Below, one piece after another: positions 8,983 to 17,267 of a DNA stretch of 64,000 bases (position 1 is the stretch's first letter; each line of letters starts with the position of its first letter). The notes below the pieces were generated by a model. The model had not been told where the DNA came from and did not search any database. It saw only the letters and a program-made list of their open reading frames with translations. Source of the DNA: Saccharopolyspora phatthalungensis. GTDB taxonomy: Bacteria > Actinomycetota > Actinomycetes > Mycobacteriales > Pseudonocardiaceae. Both the position numbers and the translations under genes were made by a program. The stretch is from assembly GCF_014203395.1 (NCBI RefSeq), contig NZ_JACHIW010000001.1:2108001-2172000 (forward strand). Reading direction: 5' to 3'.

Positions 8983-9764
8983 CGACGAAACAGGGCCTCT
9001 TCCCGAAGCACCGGGAGGGGCCCTGTTTCGCCGGCCTTCGCCGACATCGCGCCGCTACCCGAGCCCCAGCCCGCCAGCCGCGATGCCGGTGGCGACACTG
9101 CCGTCGGTTCCAAGGTCGGCAGCACGAATTCGGGAGGCGCCGCCGAGGCCCCGAGTGGTTCGGGTTCGGCCAGCGGCGCGGACGGAACCTCGACCGACCC
9201 CGGTACTCCGGATATCGAGAAGCCAGGAAAAGCCAGAGAAGCCGGAAAGCGAGAGAAGCCGGAAAGCCAGAGAAGCTTTGGACTCCGCGCACTGATTACC
9301 GCGACTCTCGGTAGGGACCGCCGAATGGCAGTGCGCGAAGCCGCCGTTGCAGAGGTTGGGATAGAGCCATCGAAGGACTCGCTCAACCGCCGGATGGGCT
9401 AGTGGCGATTTCTCGACAAAGTGACCCACCCCCGGCCGGTTCCGTGTACCAGCGGTGATCGTCCGAAGAAGGCGCGAAACCGCGCTTCGGCGCGCACCGG
9501 AGGCTCCCTGTTGACCAGTGGCACATACCACCTGAGACTGAGGCCATCCGGCAACCGCGGGCAACAACCCGCACGAACAGGGGAGGTTCGGCGCAATTCC
9601 TTTCGTGGTCCAGGTGTTGCCCTGCCAGGTTTCCGATTACCGTCCGGTCTGCGTCCGGGCCCGACCAGAAAACTTGATGGATTCGCAATATTCGGCATTG
9701 GGATAACACCTGAACGAGTGACACTATTCGAGCACGCACGTTCTTGCCTACTAGGAGTGACATC
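8983..9764. other. Long intergenic region with open frame and short tandem repeats
   Basis: About 780 bases separate the VanW gene from the importer operon. After the VanW stop codon the same frame stays open to a TAG near 9402. It encodes a Gly/Ser/Thr-rich stretch with words such as STNSGGAAEAPSGSGSASG, but has no ATG/GTG start until about 9324. Around 9221-9277 three imperfect copies of a 16-17-base GAAGCCGGAAAGC-type unit follow one another. No gene is called here. Confidence 0.35.
8986..9030 (+). terminator. Hairpin terminator after the VanW gene
   Basis: A 12-bp perfect stem (CGAAACAGGGCC at 8986-8997 with its complement at 9019-9030) starts 3 nt after the stop codon. A second GC-rich inner stem extends it. 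The T-run after it is short (CTGTTTCG), so termination may be of the tail-less actinobacterial type. Confidence 0.6.
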
Positions 9765-10580
9765 GTGGCGCGTCGCAGAACACTACGAGCGAAGGCTCTG
9801 CTGCCCGCTCTCGCCTTGGCCACCGCTGCGGCGGCGGGTTGCGCCGAGTCCACCACCGGCGGCGGTGGCACGGCGAATGGCGGTGCCCCGGTGATCGAGG
9901 CCGGACACCTCACCACCTGCACGCACATGGACTACAAGCCCTTCGAGTTCCACGACCAGGGCAACGTCGTCGGTTTCGACGTCGATCTGATCGACTCGAT
10001 CGCCAAGGACATGGGCCTGCAGCGGAAGATCGTGGACACCCCGTTCGAGGGCATTCAGTCCGGTGAGGACCTCAACACCCGGCGCTGCGACGTGGCCGCC
10101 GCCGCCATGAGCATCACGCCCACCCGGGCGGAGAACTTCGACTTCTCCGACCCGTACTTCGAGGCCACCCAGGCGCTGTTGGCCAAGAAAGAGTCGAACA
10201 TCCGGGGCCTGGCGGACCTGCACGGCAAGACGCTCGGCGTGCAGCTGTCGACCACCGGTGAGCAGTACGCGAACGACAACAAGGCGGCCAACGGCTACGA
10301 GGTCGTGCAGTTCGAGGACCTGCCGCTGTCGGTGACCGCGGTGCAGACCGGCCAGGTCGCCGCGGCGATCAACGACAACAGCGTGCTAGCCGACTACGTC
10401 AAGAACAACCCCGAGGTGGCGATCACCGCGGAATTCACCACCGGTGACCATTACGGCATCGGCGTGGCGAAGGGCAACACGGCGCTGAAGGACCAGGTCA
10501 ACGCCTCGCTGAAGAAGATCAAAGAGAACGGCGAGTACGGCAAGATCTACGAGAAGTGGTTCGGCAAGAAGCCGCAGTGA
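9765..10580 (+). CDS. Glutamate/polar amino-acid ABC transporter, binding lipoprotein
   Basis: This 271-residue lipoprotein is the solute receptor of an importer. It has a basic N-terminus, a hydrophobic signal and a lipobox (AAAAGC, Cys26). The mature part shows the SBP_bac_3 signatures GFDVDLIDSIAKDMG and RAENFDFSDPYF, and the C-terminal IYEKWFGKKPQ. GTG at 9765 follows AGGAG with a 7-nt gap; an in-frame TTG at 9744 lacks an SD. It is followed by permease and ATPase genes on the same strand. It resembles GluB-type glutamate receptors, but the ligand is inferred from family only. Confidence 0.9.
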   Translation: MARRRTLRAKALLPALALATAAAAGCAESTTGGGGTANGGAPVIEAGHLTTCTHMDYKPFEFHDQGNVVGFDVDLIDSIAKDMGLQRKIVDTPFEGIQSGEDLNTRRCDVAAAAMSITPTRAENFDFSDPYFEATQALLAKKESNIRGLADLHGKTLGVQLSTTGEQYANDNKAANGYEVVQFEDLPLSVTAVQTGQVAAAINDNSVLADYVKNNPEVAITAEFTTGDHYGIGVAKGNTALKDQVNASLKKIKENGEYGKIYEKWFGKKPQ

Positions 10581-10667
10581 CGCCCTGCGGGGCTTAGCGC
10601 TCCAGTTGCCAACAACGGGGCCGGCGGGTGCTCCACCGCCGGCCCCGGACACTGATCAGGAGACTCC

Positions 10668-11513
10668 ATGACAACCGATACCGAGCGGCCCAAGTCGGGG
10701 CTGGGTCGGCGACAGCGCGCCAGGTTGAACCGCGGCATCCAGTACGGCGTGCTGGTCGTGGTCATCCTGGTCGCGGCAGTGGTCGCGGACTGGGGCTCGA
10801 TCGCGCGCGCGTTCTTCAACATCGACGTGGCCGCCGCGCAGTTCCCCGAGGTGATCACCACGGCGCTGGTGAACACCATCATCTACACCGCCCTGGGCTT
10901 TGGCTTCGGCCTCGGGCTGGGCATCCTGCTGGCGCTGATGAAGATGTCACCGGTCGCCCCGTACCGGTGGATCGCCACCGGCTACATCGAACTGTTCCGC
11001 GGCCTGCCCGCGCTGCTGGTGTTCATCGCGCTGGGCTTCGGCGTGCCGATCGCCTTCCAGCTGCGGTTCGACATCTACTCCACCGCGATGCTCGCGCTCG
11101 GCCTCGTCGGGGCGGCCTACATGGCCGAGACGATCCGGGCGGGCGTGCAAGCCGTGCCGCGCGGTCAGATCGAGGCGGCCCGGTCGCTGGGCATGTCGCC
11201 GACCCGCACCATGATCACCGTGGTGATGCCGCAGGCGTTCCGGATCATCCTGCCGCCGCTGACCAACGAGCTGATCCTGCTCACCAAGGACTCCTCGCTG
11301 ATCTACCTGCTCGGCCTGGCCGGCAACCAGTACGAGCTGGCCAAGTTCGGCCGGGCGGCGCTGAACGAGTACGCGTCGCTGACGCCGCTGCTGGTCGCCG
11401 GGCTCTGCTACCTGATCATCACGATCCCGCTCTCCCGGGTTTCCGACCTGCTGGAGCGCAAGTACGGCGGCGGCGTGCGGGCCAAGGGCGGACAAGGAGG
11501 CGCGGCGGCATGA
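10668..11513 (+). CDS. Polar amino-acid ABC transporter permease
   Basis: This 281-residue inner-membrane permease has several hydrophobic spans and the EAA loop segment [28 protein letters not shown] region at about 166-190, which docks on the ATPase. The family is HisM/GluC. It lies 87 nt after the binding protein and overlaps the ATPase gene by 4 nt (ATGA), so the three form one operon. Only one permease gene is present, so the channel is probably a homodimer, unlike the GluC/GluD pair of Corynebacterium. Confidence 0.92.
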   Translation: MTTDTERPKSGLGRRQRARLNRGIQYGVLVVVILVAAVVADWGSIARAFFNIDVAAAQFPEVITTALVNTIIYTALGFGFGLGLGILLALMKMSPVAPYRWIATGYIELFRGLPALLVFIALGFGVPIAFQLRFDIYSTAMLALGLVGAAYMAETIRAGVQAVPRGQIEAARSLGMSPTRTMITVVMPQAFRIILPPLTNELILLTKDSSLIYLLGLAGNQYELAKFGRAALNEYASLTPLLVAGLCYLIITIPLSRVSDLLERKYGGGVRAKGGQGGAAA

Positions 11514-12274
11514 GCGACGTGATGATCGAGATTTCCGGGCTGGACAAGTCGTTCGGCTCGCTGGAGGTGCTGCGCGGCATCGACCTGGAGGTCAACCGCG
11601 GCGAGGTGGTATGCGTCATCGGCCCGTCCGGGTCCGGCAAGTCCACCCTGCTGCGCTGCGTGAACCTGCTGGAGGAGCCGAGCGCGGGCAAGGTCGTGGT
11701 GGACGGTACCGACCTCACCGGCCCGGACACCGACCTCGACGGCGCCCGTCGCCACATCGGCATGGTCTTCCAGCAGTTCAACCTTTTCGCGCACCTGCAC
11801 GTGCTGGACAACCTGACGGTGGCGCAGCGCAAGGTGCTGGGTCGGGACAAGGCAGCCGCCGAGAAGATCGCGTGGGAGAACCTGGCGCGGGTCGGGTTGT
11901 CGGAGAAGGCCGACGCGCTGCCGGCCCAGCTCTCCGGTGGTCAGCAGCAGCGGGTCGCGATCGCGCGGGCGCTGTCGATGAACCCGAGGGTGATGTTGTT
12001 CGACGAGCCGACTTCGGCGCTGGACCCGGAGCTTGTCGGCGACGTGCTGGGCGTGATGCGGGAACTCGCCGACGACGGCATGACGATGCTCGTGGTCACC
12101 CACGAAATGCAGTTCGCCCGGGAGGTGGCCGACCGGGTGCTGTTCATGGACGACGGCAGGATCGTCGAGCAGGGCGCGCCCGCGGAGGTCATCGGGGCGC
12201 CGAGGGAGGAGCGCACCCGCACCTTCCTCGCCCGCGTCCTCGATCCCACCCACGCCCATCCCGCTCCGGAGTGA
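11510..12274 (+). CDS. Polar amino-acid ABC transporter ATPase
   Basis: This 254-residue ATPase powers the importer. Walker A GPSGSGKS is at 38-45, the Q-loop QQF is near 88, the signature LSGGQ is at 141-145, Walker B VMLFDEP is at 161-167 and the switch His is in VTHEMQFA. The family is GlnQ/GluA, with [13 protein letters not shown] as the typical amino-acid transporter segment. The ATG overlaps the permease stop (ATGA), which implies translational coupling. The operon is followed at once by an insertion sequence, but the coding sequence is complete. Confidence 0.94.
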   Translation: MSDVMIEISGLDKSFGSLEVLRGIDLEVNRGEVVCVIGPSGSGKSTLLRCVNLLEEPSAGKVVVDGTDLTGPDTDLDGARRHIGMVFQQFNLFAHLHVLDNLTVAQRKVLGRDKAAAEKIAWENLARVGLSEKADALPAQLSGGQQQRVAIARALSMNPRVMLFDEPTSALDPELVGDVLGVMRELADDGMTMLVVTHEMQFAREVADRVLFMDDGRIVEQGAPAEVIGAPREERTRTFLARVLDPTHAHPAPE

Positions 12275-12365
12275 GGCCATTTCAGGGTAAATCGGCGGGT
12301 TCTAGGGTTTCGGGTTTTTTGGGGTGGTGGTCGGTGTGGCGGCGTGACTTGAGGTGATCATGAAA

Positions 12366-12419
12366 GGAGCATCGGCGGTTCCTACCACGTCTCCGAGAAG
12401 AGAGTGCCGCCGATGCTCC
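12366..12419 (+). promoter_or_regulatory. Hairpin overlapping the transposase start region
   Basis: A perfect 13-bp inverted repeat (GGAGCATCGGCGG at 12366-12378, complement at 12407-12419) encloses the SD-like bases. Its 3' arm starts right after the GTG start codon (12404-12406). In a transcript reading in from outside it would fold over the translation start, as known for other insertion sequences that limit transposition. Confidence 0.5.
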
Positions 12420-13732
12420 AGCCCGTGACCTTACCTGCCTCGCTGGCCGTTGTGGTGGAGGCGTTCCGGGGCTGTTTCACCGCTCCGTCGTTTCAGACCT
12501 TCACCATGCTGGTGGCGGGGTTGATCACGCAGACCGGGCGTGGCACGGTGTGCGGGATGCTCACCGCGGCCGGGATGGCCGGGCGGCGTCACCATGACTG
12601 GGCGCACCGGTTTTTCGCCGAGGCCCGCTGGTCGGCCGACCGGCTGGGGCTGACGCTGGCCGCCCTGCTCGTCGACCGGCTGCTGGATACCGATGCGGTG
12701 ATCGAGATAGCGGTGGACGACACGCTGTTTCGCCGGTCGGGCCGCAAGATCCACGCTGCCGCCTGGCATCACGACCCCACCAGTCCCAGCCCGGTCAAGA
12801 CCACCGGCTGGGGGCATTGCTGGGTCGTGGCCGGCCTTGTCCTGCACCCCTCATGGAGCCGCAGGCCGGTGTGCCTGCCCGTGCTGGCGCGGCTGTGGCG
12901 CCCGGGCGGGACGCCGAAACCGCAGCAGGCTCGTGAGTTGATCGAGCTACTCGCCGCCCGGTTACCCGGGCGCCGGTTTCATGTCGTCGCTGACGCTTTC
13001 TACGGCACCCGCCACTGGCGCGGGCTGCCCGCACACCTGAGCTTGACCACCCGGCCGAGATCGAACGCGGCCCTGCACGAGATCCACGAACCCCTCCCGG
13101 GTGTGGTCGGCCGGCCCCGCTACAAAGGCCCCAAGACCACCCTCGCCGAGATCGCCGAACACCAGCACTGGCGCACGGTCACGGTGACCCGCTACGGCCG
13201 CACCGAGACCACCCGCCTGCTGGAACACCGCTGCCTGTGGCCGCACATCCTGCTGCGCCAGCACGCGCGCGTCATCCTCGTCCACGACGGCCGGCCCCGC
13301 CGCGACGGACGCGCCTGGGACCTGGCATTGATCACCACCGACCTCGACACCCCCGCCGAGCAGATCATCGAACGCTACGCAGCCCGCTGGGCCATCGAAG
13401 TCACCTTCCACCAAGCCAAACACGACCTCGGTGCCGGTCAGGCCCGCAACCGCACCCCCCACGCCGTGGAACGCACCGTGCCCTTCGGACTCGTCTGCTA
13501 CAGCCTGGTCTACCTCTGGTACGCCCTAGCAGGACACGACCCCACCGACGTCACCGACCGGCGCCGCACCGCACCCTGGTACACCACCAAAACCGAACCC
13601 TCCTACCAAGACATGCTCATCAAACTCCGACGAGTCCTCATCGCCGAACAATTTCGACCCACACCACCCCGACCACCAACCCCACAAGAAACCCTCCAAG
13701 TCCACCACGCCTGGGCAACAGCCACCGCATAA
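12404..13732 (+). CDS. IS701-family transposase
   Basis: This 442-residue DDE transposase has catalytic acid candidates in IAVDDTLFRR (about 105-114), VVADAFYG (about 194-201) and RWAIEVTFHQAKHD (about 325-338). The last is the E-containing block typical of IS701 and IS4-like enzymes. The reading frame is complete and undamaged, so the copy may be active or recently active. Start at GTG 12404; an in-frame ATG lies 3 codons later. It sits between the importer operon and an unrelated membrane protein gene and interrupts neither. Confidence 0.9.
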   Translation: MPPMLQPVTLPASLAVVVEAFRGCFTAPSFQTFTMLVAGLITQTGRGTVCGMLTAAGMAGRRHHDWAHRFFAEARWSADRLGLTLAALLVDRLLDTDAVIEIAVDDTLFRRSGRKIHAAAWHHDPTSPSPVKTTGWGHCWVVAGLVLHPSWSRRPVCLPVLARLWRPGGTPKPQQARELIELLAARLPGRRFHVVADAFYGTRHWRGLPAHLSLTTRPRSNAALHEIHEPLPGVVGRPRYKGPKTTLAEIAEHQHWRTVTVTRYGRTETTRLLEHRCLWPHILLRQHARVILVHDGRPRRDGRAWDLALITTDLDTPAEQIIERYAARWAIEVTFHQAKHDLGAGQARNRTPHAVERTVPFGLVCYSLVYLWYALAGHDPTDVTDRRRTAPWYTTKTEPSYQDMLIKLRRVLIAEQFRPTPPRPPTPQETLQVHHAWATATA

Positions 13733-13926
13733 CCCCGAAACCCCAGGCGGGTTGATTTCCCTTGAAATCTCCCAGGTTTCACGTGGAACGGCGCCGGTAT
13801 AGGCCATCTCGGTGTACTGCGGAACGGGTCGCAACCACGGATTGATTTCACACGTCAGAGTTCCAAAGGTAGTTGATCGACTACCTTGCGTGTGGATCAT
13901 CGGGTTGGACGAGTTCGGGGGCGAGA

Positions 13927-16203
13927 GTGCCGGTCAAGCCGTGGGACAACAACGGTCCCGTGACCGCTGCTGAGCAGCGATTCGAGGAACTTCTCAGGCA
14001 GGGCAGAGCGGACCGTTCGCTCCAGGACGCCGGTCCGCCGCTGGACGTGCACGCCGAGCGCCACCACCACGACCGCGAGATCCGCGGCGAATACCTCGCC
14101 CGCCGCCTGGTCGAGTCGCTGGAGGAGCCCGGTTGGCGGCCGTTCGCCCGGCGCAGCGGCGGCCAGCAGCAGGTCATCGCGATCGAGGACGCGGTGGTCA
14201 CCGGCACCCTGGACCTGCGCGCCACCGATCTGCCTTACCTGCTTGAGTTCGTCCGCTGCCGGTTCGAGCACGCGCCCGACCTGCGGCAGGCCAACATCGC
14301 GGGCCTAGTGCTCTGGCGTTGCCGGTTCCCCGGCATCAACGCGCGGAACCTCAACACCAGCAACGACACCGTGCTGCGCAGCTGCACCAGCATCGGCGGC
14401 ATCGTCGACCTCGCCGACGCCCGGCTCGGCGGATCCCTGCTGCTCAACGACAGCGAGCTGCGTAATCCGGGCCACCGGGCCATCTACGCAGACCGCCTGT
14501 CGGTTTCCGGCGCGCTGCTTGGACTTCGGCTGCAGGTGTCCGGCGAGATCCGCATTCCCGGTGCGAAGGTCGGCGGCAACGTTACTTTCTCCGGCGCGGC
14601 CCTGCGCAACCGCGGCCGGTATGCATTGAACGCCAACGGAATCCAGATCGGCGGCAGTTTCCGCTGCGACGTTGACCCGCTCACCCGGACGCCGTTCACC
14701 GTCGCCGGGTTGCTCTTCCTGCCCAGCGCGCACATTGCCGGTGACCTGCGGCTGCGGGACGCGATACTGGAGCCCGGCGTCGCTCCGCCGCGACGCGGCG
14801 AGTCCCAGTACGACGATCCGACCAGCACCCTGGTCGCCGACCGCGGCGACATCCGCGGCGACGTGCAGATCGACCAGGGATTCCGCAGCGGCGGCACGAT
14901 CCGGATGGTCAGCGCGCAGATCGGCGGCGATCTGCGGATGTCCGGCGCGCACATCGACCTGAGCTGGTCAAGGTCCGCCAAGGCATCGGTCGAGCAACCA
15001 CTGCGCGCGGTGCACCTCGACGGCACCGAGATCCTGGGCAACCTGGAGGCGACTCGGGTCGACCTGCGCGGTCAGGTGCGCGTGGTCGACGTCCGGGTGC
15101 ACGGCAGCTTCCAGCTGAACCGGGCGAAGCTGACCGGCCCGCGCACCGATGTGCTGCAGGCCAGCCGGATCGTGGTCGGCAGCAATCTGGACTGCCGGGA
15201 TGCCGATGTCGTCGGTTCGGTGCAGCTGCAGGGCGCCCAGATCGGCGCCAACGTCGATCTGCGCTCGGCGCACCTGATCAAGCCCGCGTGGCACCGTCAC
15301 CGGATGGCCTATAAGTCCTCTGTGGACTTACGCGCGGCCCGCATCGCGCGCGACCTGGTGTGCGCGTCGGGCAGCAGGCCGTTCCTCGCGGAAGGCGAGG
15401 TGCAGTTGCGGCGCGCCGAGATCGGGCGGCAGGCGAACTTCTGGGGCTGCCGGCTCGGCGACGGCTCCAGCCGCAATGCGATCAACGCGTTCGGTCTGGT
15501 CGCCCAGGAACTTACGTTGGTGCCGGGGGCCGCGCCGCAGGGGCGGATCATGCTCCGGCAGGCGCAGTGCGAGCTGCTCGCGGACAACTCGGCTCTGTGG
15601 GAGGCATCCGGCGGGGTCGACGTCGAGGACTTCACCTACGACAGCTTCACCGAAACCATCGAGCTGACCGATCGCGCCGCGGTGCTGGAGCGGCTCAGCT
15701 GGCTGCGGGCGAATTCGGCGGGCCGGTACCAACCGGGGCCGTACGACCAGCTGGCGCGGGTGTTCCGCGCCAACGGCAACGAGGAACACGCGGTGACGGT
15801 GCTGATCGAGAAGCAGCGGCGCCGTTACCAGGCGATCGCGGCGGCCAGCCGCCCGATGTTCCGGTTACCGGTGCGGCTGTGGAGCTTTCTGCAGTTGATC
15901 ACGGTGAGCTACGGGTTTCGCCCGCTGCGCGCGCTGATCTGGCTGATGCTGTTGACCGCGGCGGGCACCACCTGGTTCAGCTACCACCCGCTGACCCCGA
16001 TCAACTCGGAAGACCACCCGGTGTGGAACCCATTTCTGTACACAGTGGACCAATTGATGCCGATCGTCAACCTCGGCCATGACTTGATGTGGCAGGCGCA
16101 CGGCAATTCCCAGTGGATCACCGTGGTGCTCATCGCCTCGGGCTGGATCCTGGCCACCACGGTCGCCGCCGGTATCACGAGGGGCCTGCGCCGGGAGTTG
16201 TAG
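13927..16203 (+). CDS. Large repeat protein with C-terminal membrane segment
   Basis: This 758-residue protein has a long middle part (about 90-560) of regularly spaced short strands with recurring words such as GGSLLLNDSEL, GGNVTFSGAAL, AGDLRLRDAIL, GGDLRMSGA and GANVDLRSAHL, a pattern typical of a right-handed beta-helix like pentapeptide-repeat or bactofilin-type proteins. Two hydrophobic helices near the C-terminus (about 665-685 and 730-750) would anchor it in the membrane. Streptomyces homologues are annotated only loosely as membrane-associated proteins, so no reaction is assigned. GTG 13927 was chosen because GGGGG lies 5 nt before it. Neighbours give no functional hint. Confidence 0.65.
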   Translation: MPVKPWDNNGPVTAAEQRFEELLRQGRADRSLQDAGPPLDVHAERHHHDREIRGEYLARRLVESLEEPGWRPFARRSGGQQQVIAIEDAVVTGTLDLRATDLPYLLEFVRCRFEHAPDLRQANIAGLVLWRCRFPGINARNLNTSNDTVLRSCTSIGGIVDLADARLGGSLLLNDSELRNPGHRAIYADRLSVSGALLGLRLQVSGEIRIPGAKVGGNVTFSGAALRNRGRYALNANGIQIGGSFRCDVDPLTRTPFTVAGLLFLPSAHIAGDLRLRDAILEPGVAPPRRGESQYDDPTSTLVADRGDIRGDVQIDQGFRSGGTIRMVSAQIGGDLRMSGAHIDLSWSRSAKASVEQPLRAVHLDGTEILGNLEATRVDLRGQVRVVDVRVHGSFQLNRAKLTGPRTDVLQASRIVVGSNLDCRDADVVGSVQLQGAQIGANVDLRSAHLIKPAWHRHRMAYKSSVDLRAARIARDLVCASGSRPFLAEGEVQLRRAEIGRQANFWGCRLGDGSSRNAINAFGLVAQELTLVPGAAPQGRIMLRQAQCELLADNSALWEASGGVDVEDFTYDSFTETIELTDRAAVLERLSWLRANSAGRYQPGPYDQLARVFRANGNEEHAVTVLIEKQRRRYQAIAAASRPMFRLPVRLWSFLQLITVSYGFRPLRALIWLMLLTAAGTTWFSYHPLTPINSEDHPVWNPFLYTVDQLMPIVNLGHDLMWQAHGNSQWITVVLIASGWILATTVAAGITRGLRREL

Positions 16204-16319
16204 CAGTAGATTGCCCCGATCTGCTCACGTCGTTCGGCGATCCGGTGAATATGCGTGCCACAAGGACTTCTTCGTGCTAGATCAAGCTGGCCGATTCCCA
16301 GCTCTTGCAGGAGGTCCGC

Positions 16320-17189
16320 GTGACATCCCAGCCCGGCCGTCTCGCCCAGCTCGGTTCCGCTCTCGCCGCGACGGCGGCGCTGCTCGCGCCCACCGCGCAT
16401 GCGGCCGACGAGTTCGAATACGTCGCGATGGGCGACTCCGCGGCCGCCGGGCCGCTCACGCCGCACCCGGACCCGAACCTGCTTTGCTTCCGCTCCAGGG
16501 TGAACTACCCGCGGGTGGCCGCCGAGTTGCTCGGCGCCAAGCTGACCGATGTCACCTGCTCGGGCGCGGACATCTCGGACCTCAGCGGCAGGCAGCACGG
16601 GATCATGCCGCCGCAATACGACGCCCTCAGCGCCCGCACCGACCTGGTGACCATCACCATCGGCGGCAACGACGTCGACCTGGTGCCCGCGGCGGTTTCC
16701 TGCGTGAACCTGTTTCCGGAGCCGATCGGCTCGTCCTGCGCGGCCAAGTTCACCGCGGGTGGCAGGGACGAACTGGCGGAGCGGATCAGGGTGCTCGCGC
16801 CGCGCTTCGACGAGGTCCTCACCCAGATCAAGCGCAAGGCACCGAACGCCGAGATCATGGTCGTCGGCTACGGCACCTACGTCCGCCCGGGCGGTTGCTA
16901 CCCGAGGCAACCGATGTGGGCCCGCGATGCGGACTACATCCAGTCCAACGTGGACAAATTGAGCGCGATGCTCGGTGCGCGGGCGAAGGCCCACGGCGCG
17001 GAGTTCGTCGACCTGGGCCCGGTGAGCAAGGGCCACGACGCTTGCGCGGCACCGGCGGACAAGTACTACGAGGGCATCCTCCCGACCTCGGTGGCGGCCC
17101 CGATGCACCCGAACGCCAAGGGCATGCGCGTCTTCGGGAAAGCCGTCGCTGAAGCGGTCGCCGAAGCCGCACCCTACTCGGCGTCCTGA
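16320..17189 (+). CDS. Secreted SGNH/GDSL-family hydrolase
   Basis: This 289-residue exported esterase or lipase has a signal peptide (residues 1 to about 29, ending in AHA). Block I is MGDSAAAG with nucleophile Ser40, the block III region has GGNDVD (about 116-121), and the block V is MHPNAKG with His263. Six or more cysteines in the mature part suggest disulfides, as in Streptomyces extracellular lipases of this family. GTG at 16320 has a strong AGGAGG SD 5 nt upstream. It converges with the AfsR-type regulator gene. Confidence 0.88.
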   Translation: MTSQPGRLAQLGSALAATAALLAPTAHAADEFEYVAMGDSAAAGPLTPHPDPNLLCFRSRVNYPRVAAELLGAKLTDVTCSGADISDLSGRQHGIMPPQYDALSARTDLVTITIGGNDVDLVPAAVSCVNLFPEPIGSSCAAKFTAGGRDELAERIRVLAPRFDEVLTQIKRKAPNAEIMVVGYGTYVRPGGCYPRQPMWARDADYIQSNVDKLSAMLGARAKAHGAEFVDLGPVSKGHDACAAPADKYYEGILPTSVAAPMHPNAKGMRVFGKAVAEAVAEAAPYSAS

Positions 17190-17267
17190 CCAACGTCGTT
17201 CTGCCGGGTTGTGCACCGAGCGGCCCCGTTCGGCCTGGGCCGTGCGGGATAGCGTCCTCGGTCCGTC

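Larger units (their letters stand above)
12302..13746 (+). mobile_element. IS701-family insertion sequence
   Basis: The element is about 1.44 kb and is bounded by imperfect inverted repeats, CTAGGGTTTCGGG (12302-12314) and CCCGAAACCCCAG (13734-13746), 12 of 13 matching. It carries one full-length transposase. IS701-type elements target a YTAR tetranucleotide. CTAG is present at the left junction, but the right junction reads CAGG, so a clean target duplication is not seen and the exact ends are uncertain by a few bases. Confidence 0.75.

Noticed and set aside
12302..13746. Target-site duplication of the IS701 element
   Set aside because: CTAG is present on the left but the right side reads CAGG, so no duplication can be claimed.
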